DNA of 55,688 nucleotides from CAYQJS01 sp964417895 (GTDB lineage Bacteria; Chloroflexota; UBA6077; SHYK01). The stretch spans positions 1 through 55,688 of the forward strand of contig CAYQJS010000037.1 in NCBI GenBank assembly GCA_964417895.1. The letters run 5' to 3'. Below the pieces are notes generated by a model. That model was not told the DNA's origin and searched no databases. It saw only the letters and a list, made by a program, of their open reading frames with translations. The position numbers and the translations under genes are program-made. Positions 48,717-55,688 of this stretch are shown in pieces; within the stretch, counting starts at the first letter, position 1, and every line of letters begins with the position of its first letter.

Positions 48717-50399
48717 TTGCCCGTGCGCCTGGTTCTCGCCCTGGCTGTGGCCCTGGTCGCGTGCGCTCCGCCCCCGAGAGCCGAGGGCCCAGAGTCTGCT
48801 GCGCGCGTGGATCCCGCCCCACTGCGACCCACGCTCATGACTATCGCCATCCCAACCGAGCCCAGCGGGCTGAGCGACAAGCTCTTCCAGGCGGCCTCCG
48901 ACGTGGACGTCCTCTTCGAGGCGAGCCTCGCCTACCTCGACGACGCCGACGCTCCCCGCCCGCTTCTCGCAGAGCGCCTCCCCAGCCAAGCCGATGGCAG
49001 CTGGGTGGTCAACTCCGACGGCACGATGCGGACGGTCTACACGCTGAAGCCCGATCTCAAGTGGCACGATGGCCATCCGCTCACCGCTGAGGACTTCGTC
49101 TTCGCCTATCGGATATACACCGACGCCGAGATCCCGATTGTCAGGCGCCTGCCCGAGTCCCTGATGAGCAGCGTGCTCGCGCGCAACAGCCGCACGGTCG
49201 AGATCCTGTGGCGTGAGCCCTACGTCGGAGCCGACCGTCTCAATCAGCGAGAACTGGTCCCTCAGCCCCAACATCTCCTGGGGGACTTGTACGCCCAGGA
49301 CAGGGCGGGCTTCATGAACAGCCCTTTCTGGACCAGTACAGACTACGTGGGCAGCGGCCCCTTCCGAGTGGCGGCCTGGGACAAGGGAATCGCCATTAGC
49401 TTCGCGGCGAATCCTCATTTCGCGCTCGGCAGGCCCGGGGTGGACGGCGTTCGCCTCGTATTCGTAGCCGATGCCAACACCGTGGCGGCGAGGATGCTGG
49501 CAGGCGATATCGATGTCTTCCCGACGGCGACGACGACGCAGGCGCTCACGCTCCAGGAGCGCTGGCAGGCCGATCGAGGCGGCCAGATCTACGTCGTCTC
49601 GCTCAAGACCCGCAAGGTGTTTTTCCAGTTCCGTGATGTGCCCAACCACCAGAGGGCGGTGCTCGATCTGCGGGTGCGCCAGGCCCTCGTACATGCGATC
49701 GACCGCGCCGCACTCGCCTCGGCGGTGGAAGGCAGCCTTGGCAAGGTGGCCGACACTGCCTATCCGGCGGGATCGCGACTGTACCCGTTGATCGAGCGGA
49801 CCATCGCCCGCTACCCCTTCGATGCGACGCGCGCGCAGACGCTGCTGCGTGACGCAGGGTGGACGCCCGGCGCAGACGGCTTGCTCAGAGACTCGGCCGG
49901 CCGCACCCTCGACGTGGAGATCCGCACCATCGAGGACCAGGATGCCACCATCATCGCCGACTACTGGAAACAGGCGGGCATCAACCCCATCACGGTCTTC
50001 ATCACCGGCATCCAGCGACGCGATGACGAGTACCGCGCCCACTTTCCCGCCACCCAGCTCCAGAGTGGGTCCGGCGGCTATCTGACCAACCTCTACACGG
50101 CGAGCGCCCCCAGCGCGGCGAACCGCTTTCGGGGCTCCAACAACCGCGGCACCTACAGCAATCCCGAATACGATCGCCTGTACGCGTTGCAGCTGGCGAC
50201 GCTGGACCCGGCGGCTCGGGACGAGATCCTCGTGGACTTGGAGCGCATCGTCACCCACGATCTCGCCGTCGGGTATTTGATCCACGACTCCGCCCCGGTC
50301 GTCGCCCGGAGCGTTGTTAGAGGCATCAGGAACGCGACGAAAGAGCTTGGCAACGCCCTGTGGAACGTATGGGAATGGACGATGGAGGACGCGCGATGA
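48717..50399 (+). CDS. Family-5 solute-binding lipoprotein (copy 2)
   Basis: About 560 residues. The signal RLVLALAVALVAC with lipobox LVAC is followed by the SBP_bac_5 domain: TIAIPTEPSGLSDKLFQAAS, VYTLKPDLKWHDGHPLTAED, RQALVHAIDRAALAS, FRGSNNRGTYSNPEYDRLY. Only TTG 48717 and GTG 48723 fit the signal; upstream codons are repeats. It is a close paralogue of copy 3: long blocks such as FRGSNNRGTYSNPEYDR are identical. Substrate and permease are unknown. It overlaps the VOC-Rieske gene by four bases. Confidence 0.87.
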   Translation: MPVRLVLALAVALVACAPPPRAEGPESAARVDPAPLRPTLMTIAIPTEPSGLSDKLFQAASDVDVLFEASLAYLDDADAPRPLLAERLPSQADGSWVVNSDGTMRTVYTLKPDLKWHDGHPLTAEDFVFAYRIYTDAEIPIVRRLPESLMSSVLARNSRTVEILWREPYVGADRLNQRELVPQPQHLLGDLYAQDRAGFMNSPFWTSTDYVGSGPFRVAAWDKGIAISFAANPHFALGRPGVDGVRLVFVADANTVAARMLAGDIDVFPTATTTQALTLQERWQADRGGQIYVVSLKTRKVFFQFRDVPNHQRAVLDLRVRQALVHAIDRAALASAVEGSLGKVADTAYPAGSRLYPLIERTIARYPFDATRAQTLLRDAGWTPGADGLLRDSAGRTLDVEIRTIEDQDATIIADYWKQAGINPITVFITGIQRRDDEYRAHFPATQLQSGSGGYLTNLYTASAPSAANRFRGSNNRGTYSNPEYDRLYALQLATLDPAARDEILVDLERIVTHDLAVGYLIHDSAPVVARSVVRGIRNATKELGNALWNVWEWTMEDAR

Positions 50400-51184
50400 C
50401 TGGCGGGCTGGTGCATCACATCGTTCTGGACGTCGCGGACCTGGGACGATCCGACGAGTTCTACGGTGACGTGGTGGGGCTTCCGTCGGCCGGGCGTGAC
50501 CTGTGGCCGGGCGATGGGGCCACGTCGAGCTTCGTGCTCGGCTCCGGAGAGTATCTCGTCCTGGCGCAGGTCCCGCAGCCACGACCCGACCCACCAGGCT
50601 TGCACACGCGCCTCGCCATCGAGCCGGACGACTGGGACGGGCTGATCGGTCGGCTGCGGAGCAGGGGCTACAGCCTGCACGACGACCGTAAGGGGGGGCT
50701 GCGCGCCGTGGGTGAGGCCGCCGTGAACGTTGCCGACCCAGATGGGCACGTGCTGGAGTTCGAGCTGCACGGCCCCGCGGCCTTCGAGTTCCCCCCGGCG
50801 GGTCGAGGCACAATCGTGGCCGGGCGCATCGAAGACTTCCCGATCGGCTCGGTCACCAGGATTCCGGCGGGGCAATTCTTCCTCGTGCATCTGCGCGACG
50901 GCTTCCTGGCGCTCTCACAGGTGTGCACGCACATGCAGTTCGCCGTGACGTATCAGCCGGAGCACTATCGGTTCTACTGTCCCCGCCATCGGCGGAAGTT
51001 CAGCCGCACTGGGAAGTATCTGCCGCGCTTCGGCATGGAGGATACGCCGCCGCTGCGCGTCTATAGCATCGAGTTCGTGGACGGCCAGGTGGTGGTCGAC
51101 ACGGACATCAGCATCCCCCGCGTTCGGGAAGAGGCCGACTGCCTGATCCCAGTGCCGGAGCAACCCGCGGGGGTGCCGCGCTGA
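50396..51184 (+). CDS. VOC-Rieske fusion protein
   Basis: 263 residues. Residues 1-130 form a VOC unit (GGLVHHIVLDVADLGRSDEF, NVADPDGHVLEFELHG with the Glu ligand). Residues 140-250 are a complete Rieske [2Fe-2S] domain: CTHMQFAVTYQPEHYRFYCP with C-x-H then CPRH two-plus-two ligands. ATG 50396 overlaps the stop of the binding protein gene (ATGA), so the two are coupled. The fusion could pair a VOC dioxygenase-like site with its own electron carrier. I know no named family with this order. Confidence 0.85.
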   Translation: MTGGLVHHIVLDVADLGRSDEFYGDVVGLPSAGRDLWPGDGATSSFVLGSGEYLVLAQVPQPRPDPPGLHTRLAIEPDDWDGLIGRLRSRGYSLHDDRKGGLRAVGEAAVNVADPDGHVLEFELHGPAAFEFPPAGRGTIVAGRIEDFPIGSVTRIPAGQFFLVHLRDGFLALSQVCTHMQFAVTYQPEHYRFYCPRHRRKFSRTGKYLPRFGMEDTPPLRVYSIEFVDGQVVVDTDISIPRVREEADCLIPVPEQPAGVPR

Positions 51185-51229
51185 CTCCGTGTCATTCTGA
51201 GGAGTCATGGGCCTTCGGCCCGCCCCGAA

Positions 51230-51333
51230 CCCATGAAAACCGCTCATGGTGAGCTTGTCGAACCATGAGGCGAAGGTTGCCGACCCCCAGGCTCGTCCTT
51301 CGACAGGCTCAGGACGAGCGATATTTTCATGGG
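51230..51333. repeat. Composite R1 element with inverted ends
   Basis: CCCATGAAAA (51230-51239) is mirrored by TTTTCATGGG (51324-51333). Between them lie two R1 cores in opposite orientation (GGTGAGCTTGTCGAACCATG and CCTTCGACAGGCTCAGGACG). Confidence 0.75.
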
Positions 51334-51428
51334 AGCCGAAGGCGAAGAATCTCTGGGCGGATTGCAGCAGCCGCCAGATCCCTCACTTCGTTCGGGATGA
51401 CAGTCCACACCCATCGCGGAGCGTGTGA

Positions 51429-51953
51429 ATGCTAGAGCTAGCGAGCCGGGTCGTCATGGTGGACGATCTCGTGGTGGCGGAGCGCTTCTACGCCGACGTT
51501 CTCGGCAAGGAGGTCTTCGGCAGCGGCTCGGTCGACAGCCGGTACATGCTATCGACCGACGAGGTACTCGAGATCCGGCGGCGGGCTGCGGCGCACGGCC
51601 GCGCCGACGGAGAGCCCGACTTCTGGGCCAACCGGCCGCCGTACTGCAACGTCACAGTGGGCAGGGCGAAAGTCTCGGTCTATCTGGCTGACCGCCACAT
51701 TCAAGAGCCGCCGCCCGAGCAGCTGCGCGGCGCGCCTCGTCTGGCAATCTCGGCGACGGCCTTGCAGATCGAGCGCGCGGCAGAGGTGCTGGCGCGGCAC
51801 GGCGTGCCGTTCGATGGGCCGCTAGCGCACCCGCCTCCGTGTCCCGCCCAGCGGTCGCTCTACTTCAAGGATCCCGCCGGCAACTTCCTCGAGCTGTGCT
51901 GTCCGCGAGATGACCCAGGCGCAAACCCCGTGGCCCCCGATGGGGTCAAGTAG
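51429..51953 (+). CDS. VOC family protein (paralogue A)
   Basis: 174 residues: MLELASRVVMVDDLVVAERF opens the first half and RSLYFKDPAGNFLELC closes the second, giving the Glu metal ligand. The first strand has Arg-Val-Val where a His ligand is usual, so the metal site may use other residues. GGAG lies seven bases before the ATG. Almost the same sequence (PPPEQLRGAPRLAISAT is identical) recurs at 53.7 kb, so each close solute-binding protein copy is followed by such a gene or a fusion. Function is unknown. Confidence 0.82.
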   Translation: MLELASRVVMVDDLVVAERFYADVLGKEVFGSGSVDSRYMLSTDEVLEIRRRAAAHGRADGEPDFWANRPPYCNVTVGRAKVSVYLADRHIQEPPPEQLRGAPRLAISATALQIERAAEVLARHGVPFDGPLAHPPPCPAQRSLYFKDPAGNFLELCCPRDDPGANPVAPDGVK

Positions 51954-51963
51954 GAGGCAAAGC

Positions 51964-53679
51964 ATGATCGGGTTCCTTCGTGCCCGCAAACCGGCCCTCG
52001 GTAGCGCGATGCTTGGGCTCTGCCTGGCCATCGCGGCCTGCGCTCCCGCCCCGGCCGCCCCGGGGAGGAGTAGCGACCCCGGCGTGGGCAGCGCCGGAGT
52101 CGAGCGTGCCAAAGTCATGACCATCGCCATCCCATCCGAGCCGAGCGGGTTCAGCGACAAGCTCTTTCAGGCGGCCTCGGATATCGACAATCTGTTCGAG
52201 GCGAGCCTCACCTATCTCGATGGCGACGATATCTCGCGGCTCCTGCTGGCAGAGCGTACGCCCTCCCAGGCCGACGGCACCTGGGCGGTGAACCCCGACG
52301 GCACGATGCGGACGGTGTACACGCTCAAACCCGATCTCAAGTGGCAGGACGGCCTCCCGCTCACCGCTGAGGACTTCGCGTTCGCCTACAGCGTGTACGC
52401 CGATGAAGAGCTGCCGGTCATTCGGCGATTCCCGGAGGTGCTCATGAGCGGCGTGGTGGCCCGGGACGGGCGCACCATCGAGATCCTGTGGCGCGAGCCC
52501 TTTGCGGGCGCGGGGTCCCTCGGCAAGCGAGAGCTGGTGCCTCTACCCCGGCACTTGATCGGCGACCTCTACGCCCAGGACAAGGGCGCGTTCATGAACA
52601 GCTCGTTCTGGACCAGTGAGGAATACGTGGGCAGCGGCGCGTTCCGGGTCGCCAACTGGGAGAGGGGCGTCGCGATCACGTTCGCGGCGAATCCGTATTT
52701 TGTCATGGGCAAGTCCCCGATTGACGTCTTGCGCCTGATCTTCGTCGCCGATGCGAACACGGTGGCGGCGCGGATGCTGGCCGGCGCCGTGGACGTGTTT
52801 CCCACGGCCACTACGACCATGGCGCTCACGATGAAGGACCTCTGGCAGGCCGACAGCGGAGGTGAGGTCTACATCACGTCGCTCAAGACCCGCCGCCTCT
52901 ATTTCCAGTTCCGTGACGTCGTCAGCCACCAGCGAGCGCTACTCGACCTGCGGGTGCGGCAGGCGCTAATGCACGCTATCGATCGCCCTGCGCTCGGCGC
53001 GGCGGTCCAGGGGCCCCTCGGCCCGGCTTCCGACACCGCCTACCCGGTGGGCTCATCGCTCCATCCTCGCATCGACGCTGTGATCGCCAAATACCCGTTC
53101 GACGCGACGCGCGCGCAGGCGCTGCTGCGCGAGACTGGGTGGGCCCCCGGTGCCGACGGCTTGCTCCGGGACGGCTCGGGGCGGACGCTGGACGTGGAAG
53201 TCCGCACGACCGAAGGGCAGGATGCGCAGATCATCGCCGACTACTGGAGGCAGATCGGCGTCAATGGTATGCCGGTCATTCTCACAGGCGTCCAGAGGCG
53301 CGACGACGAGTTCCGAGTGAACTTCCCGGCCACCCAGCTCCAAGGGGGCTCAGGTGGCTATCTGACCGACCTCTACACTCAGAATGCCCCCAGCCCGGCG
53401 AACCGGTTCCGGGGCTCCAACAATCGTGGCACCTACAGCAATCCCGAATACGACCGCGCATACCGCCTGCAGCTGGCGACATTGGACCCCGCGGCCAGGA
53501 ACGAGCTGCTCGTAGAGCTGGAGCGCATCATCACCCACGACGTGGCCGTGGGGTACGTGATCTACGATGCGGCTCCCATGGTGGCCCGCAGCATGATCAA
53601 GGGCATCAAGAACGTGGCCAAGGAGCAGGGGAACCCGTTCTGGAACATCTGGGAATGGAAGGTGGAGGAGGGGCGATGA
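51964..53679 (+). CDS. Family-5 solute-binding lipoprotein (copy 3)
   Basis: 571 residues from ATG 51964, which follows TAGGAGGC. Signal MLGLCLAIAAC with lipobox IAAC, an Ala/Pro linker, then SBP_bac_5: TIAIPSEPSGFSDKLFQAAS, LKPDLKWQDGLPLTAED, RQALMHAIDRPALGA and FRGSNNRGTYSNPEYDRAY. It is the tandem paralogue of copy 2 and keeps its order with the VOC genes. It is not followed by permease genes. It probably captures a related but different ligand. Confidence 0.9.
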   Translation: MIGFLRARKPALGSAMLGLCLAIAACAPAPAAPGRSSDPGVGSAGVERAKVMTIAIPSEPSGFSDKLFQAASDIDNLFEASLTYLDGDDISRLLLAERTPSQADGTWAVNPDGTMRTVYTLKPDLKWQDGLPLTAEDFAFAYSVYADEELPVIRRFPEVLMSGVVARDGRTIEILWREPFAGAGSLGKRELVPLPRHLIGDLYAQDKGAFMNSSFWTSEEYVGSGAFRVANWERGVAITFAANPYFVMGKSPIDVLRLIFVADANTVAARMLAGAVDVFPTATTTMALTMKDLWQADSGGEVYITSLKTRRLYFQFRDVVSHQRALLDLRVRQALMHAIDRPALGAAVQGPLGPASDTAYPVGSSLHPRIDAVIAKYPFDATRAQALLRETGWAPGADGLLRDGSGRTLDVEVRTTEGQDAQIIADYWRQIGVNGMPVILTGVQRRDDEFRVNFPATQLQGGSGGYLTDLYTQNAPSPANRFRGSNNRGTYSNPEYDRAYRLQLATLDPAARNELLVELERIITHDVAVGYVIYDAAPMVARSMIKGIKNVAKEQGNPFWNIWEWKVEEGR

Positions 53680-53707
53680 GGGTGTCCCCGCTACAGCGGC
53701 ACGAGCA

Positions 53708-54196
53708 ATGCCCGAGCTAGGAACTCGCGTGGCCATCGTCGACGACCTCGTGGTCGCCGAACGGTTCTACGCGGAGATCCTGGGCGTCGAGATCCTTGGC
53801 AATGGATCGGTGGACACCCGGTACATGCTGTCCACCGACGAGTTTCTGGAGGCGCAGCGACGTGGGGCATCGCGTGCCAGCAGCAACGGCAGCGACGACT
53901 TCTGGGTGAACCGGCCCCCGCACAGCAACTGCACCGTCGGGACGGCGAAGGTCTCCCTCTACCTGGCCGACCGGCACCTTCAGGAGCCACCGCCGGAGCA
54001 GCTGCGCGGCGCCCCCCGCCTGGCGATCTCGGCAACTCCCGAACAGATCGAGCGGGCTGTCGCGGTGCTCGGGCGCCATGGCGTGCCGTTCGAGGGGCCG
54101 CAGGACCACGCCGCTCCCTGTCCCGCCGCTCGATCCCTCTACTTCAGGGACCCGGCGGGCAACTTTTTGGAGCTGTGCTGGCCGCGGGTCAGATGA
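53708..54196 (+). CDS. VOC family protein (paralogue B)
   Basis: 162 residues, closely similar to the protein at 51.4 kb: TRVAIVDDLVVAERFYAEIL, DTRYMLSTDEFLEAQRR, PPPEQLRGAPRLAISAT and RSLYFRDPAGNFLELCWP. It begins 28 bases after the third binding protein gene, so it is probably co-transcribed with it. There is no good Shine-Dalgarno. It arose by duplication with the binding protein genes. Confidence 0.82.
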   Translation: MPELGTRVAIVDDLVVAERFYAEILGVEILGNGSVDTRYMLSTDEFLEAQRRGASRASSNGSDDFWVNRPPHSNCTVGTAKVSLYLADRHLQEPPPEQLRGAPRLAISATPEQIERAVAVLGRHGVPFEGPQDHAAPCPAARSLYFRDPAGNFLELCWPRVR

Positions 54197-54396
54197 TGTT
54201 GTCGCTCGCTTGCTGCGGCGGTCCCGATGTCCTCCACTTGGAGGCTCCCTGCATCATGACCTGTATACACCGGCGCTTGACGCTAGTTCGACCCCGAACT
54301 GCTTAGCTTGGTGGGCGCTGAACATGCAAATCGCACGATCCGGGGTACCGTTTCATTACACTACGATTATGGCGACCAAGAGCCGCATCGAAAAGG

Positions 54397-55158
54397 TTGT
54401 TGGCAATCCCAGTTGCCCTCATCGACTTCTTCCCTAGGTCTAGCGGCAACATCTACTTACTGAGCGAAAATGGCCACTGGGAAGAAAAGTCCTTTACAGC
54501 ATATAATAGCACCAGTAAGGAGTGCAGAATCGGGGGGCTTAGTGACTTTTACCATCGTTACGACGTACGGACCGGCGATGAGCTAGTTTTGCACGTCCAC
54601 GCAAACGGCAGGTACGAGATACTCCCGGAGAGGCTATTCCAGGAAACAATCGCTAAGCTTGAGTTAACACTGGACAATGCAGACAGTCAATCAGAGGCCG
54701 ACGCAGCCATTACAGGGCTCGCGGCAGCTACTCATACAAAGCCTGACGACGTGATCAAAAGCGAGTACGTCCGCTTATTTAATCAACAAGTTGTCCAAAG
54801 AGAGGTCAAGGCGAGGAGCGACGTGAGGATACGGGAGCAGGTACCTCCTTCGCTACGAAGAATACTCGTAGGGCTGTATCGTGGGCGCTGTCAGGTATCC
54901 GGCTTCTCCTTTCTGAGGAAGACTGGGGAACCTTATTTTGAAGTGCATCATATCGATCCGGTTCAGGGACACCACCCGAAGAACGTGCTTGTAGTTAGCC
55001 CGAACGTGCATGCGCAGTTCACGTATGCGGCAGTCGAGCAGTCCATCGACGAATCCGGCTGGCTACGACAAGTGAAGTTCAATGGCGAGAGCCATAGGGT
55101 CTTTCAGATTGTCGACCAGTTGCCCTCCATCTACCGGAAGGAGGTTCATTTCATTTGA
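54397..55158 (+). CDS. HNH endonuclease with N-terminal recognition-like domain
   Basis: 253 residues from a doubtful TTG 54397. The C-terminal HNH core is RCQVSGFSFLRKTGEPYFEV followed by HHIDPVQGHHPKNVLVVSPN and NVHAQF, with the His-His and Asn expected for a beta-beta-alpha metal site. The N-terminal 90 residues (IDFFPRSSGNIYLLSENGHW) look like a small beta-barrel. The codons are much AT-richer than the neighbours, which suggests transfer. An ATG at 54369 starts MATKSRIEKVVG in a frame shifted by one base; a frameshift near 54400 would join them. 54197-54368 shows nothing else. Confidence 0.75.
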   Translation: MLAIPVALIDFFPRSSGNIYLLSENGHWEEKSFTAYNSTSKECRIGGLSDFYHRYDVRTGDELVLHVHANGRYEILPERLFQETIAKLELTLDNADSQSEADAAITGLAAATHTKPDDVIKSEYVRLFNQQVVQREVKARSDVRIREQVPPSLRRILVGLYRGRCQVSGFSFLRKTGEPYFEVHHIDPVQGHHPKNVLVVSPNVHAQFTYAAVEQSIDESGWLRQVKFNGESHRVFQIVDQLPSIYRKEVHFI

Positions 55159-55430
55159 GTTCTTTTTACGCCAGTGCTACCGGTCGACTCCCCGCAACTC
55201 CACGTGAGGACGGTCTGAGGCAGCACGCACTTCTTGCATACTAACCCCAAAGTCTGCTTCGACCCAGGCGGACTAGCGGCGCCTCAACCCCCTGGGCTAC
55301 GCTGACGTGAACGTCGTCAAGCGTGCCTACAGCGAAGGCGACACTCGACGTGGCAGCACGGCCAGTCGACTCAGCAGAAGTCGGCCGAATAGCGGCTGTC
55401 TGTCGTGCGGCGACAGGGAGGTTGAACAGC

Positions 55431-55649
55431 ATGCTCGTACAGATCAACACTGGATGCTCCGAGTGTGGGCGAGAGGTACCGGAGATCGGGGCGGGCTACG
55501 TAGACACACATGGTGAGGTCTGGGACTACGAAATCAATACGTCGGAAGTCTGGGCCGGGAGCATCTATGTGTACCTGACATGTCCGGAGTGTTGCATGCA
55601 GGAAGAGGAGAGTTCACCGTCCGGGCCCGTGAACGGAACCTGTCAATAG
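55431..55649 (+). CDS. Small zinc-ribbon protein
   Basis: 72 residues from ATG 55431, with GGGAGG ten bases upstream; longer frames (to 55323) lack a start signal. Two Cys pairs (CSECG near the N-terminus and CPECC near the end) form a zinc ribbon around an acidic, aromatic-rich middle (VDTHGEVWDYEINTSEVWAG). I recognise no family. 55159-55430 holds no supported gene. It lies next to the AT-rich HNH gene and may have come with it. Confidence 0.6.
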   Translation: MLVQINTGCSECGREVPEIGAGYVDTHGEVWDYEINTSEVWAGSIYVYLTCPECCMQEEESSPSGPVNGTCQ

Positions 55650-55688
55650 GAATGAGACACTCGGGGGACGAATTTAGTGTTGCACCTC

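Noticed and set aside
48270..50813. 847-codon open frame on the minus strand
   Set aside because: It runs antisense through the bicupin, the second solute-binding protein and the VOC-Rieske gene; a product of high GC third positions.
55232..55310. tRNA-like sequence on the minus strand (GTAGCCCAGGGGG... and GGTCGAAGC)
   Set aside because: Acceptor and anticodon stems do not pair; at most a chance or decayed resemblance.

Overview
The window is one contiguous stretch of high-GC bacterial chromosome. The partial ileS followed by lspA-rluD-gltX, a fused accD-accA, AddAB-like nucleases, and many orphan solute-binding lipoproteins, Rieske oxygenases and VOC proteins fit an uncultured Chloroflexota-like soil or marine heterotroph. 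That placement is inferred from gene content only; no rRNA or other phylogenetic marker was read. The catabolic genes suggest use of aromatic or other complex organic compounds.

Layout. 0-4.2 kb: housekeeping ileS(3' end)-lspA-rluD-gltX with short repeats at the junctions. 4.3-7.2 kb: an OmpR/HisKA two-component pair and an overlapping small gene that seems to start at CTG. 7.3-11.9 kb: Rieske oxygenase, DUF3891 protein, tRNA-Gln, a toxin-antitoxin remnant, amidohydrolase. 11.9-18.4 kb: AddA-like and AddB-like nucleases plus a 51-residue zinc-ribbon protein. 18.4-23.9 kb: VOC protein, an OsmC-family gene with an in-frame TGA at the expected catalytic Cys (candidate selenoprotein), a TPP enzyme, a gluconolactonase relic, a family-5 UDG and a two-domain cupredoxin closed by tandem terminators.

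24.1-30.4 kb is the most unusual part: a minus-strand, lower-GC, tightly packed five-gene module. In transcription order it encodes a winged-helix-like protein, a P-loop/STAND-like ATPase, a PD-(D/E)XK endonuclease, a 682-residue protein with a sigma-region-4-like HTH, and a Cas4/RecB-like nuclease with four cysteines. Two matching promoter-like elements precede the first and the last gene. It looks like a self-regulated defence system that I cannot match to a named one. A scrambled stretch of gene fragments (30.7-31.6 kb) borders it.

31.6-55.7 kb: fused AccD-AccA, amidohydrolase, three orphan family-5 solute-binding lipoproteins (two of them close paralogues interleaved with VOC genes), CocE/NonD hydrolase, a Fic-MNT-HEPN cluster whose HEPN gene is frameshifted, an alpha/beta hydrolase, cupins, ankyrin-Rieske operon, a VapC-type TA pair, an EutA-like protein with a His-rich N-terminus, a VOC-Rieske fusion, an AT-richer HNH endonuclease and a small zinc-ribbon protein. 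Three short repeat families are scattered between genes throughout and sometimes supply stop codons, ribosome-binding sites or N-terminal codons.
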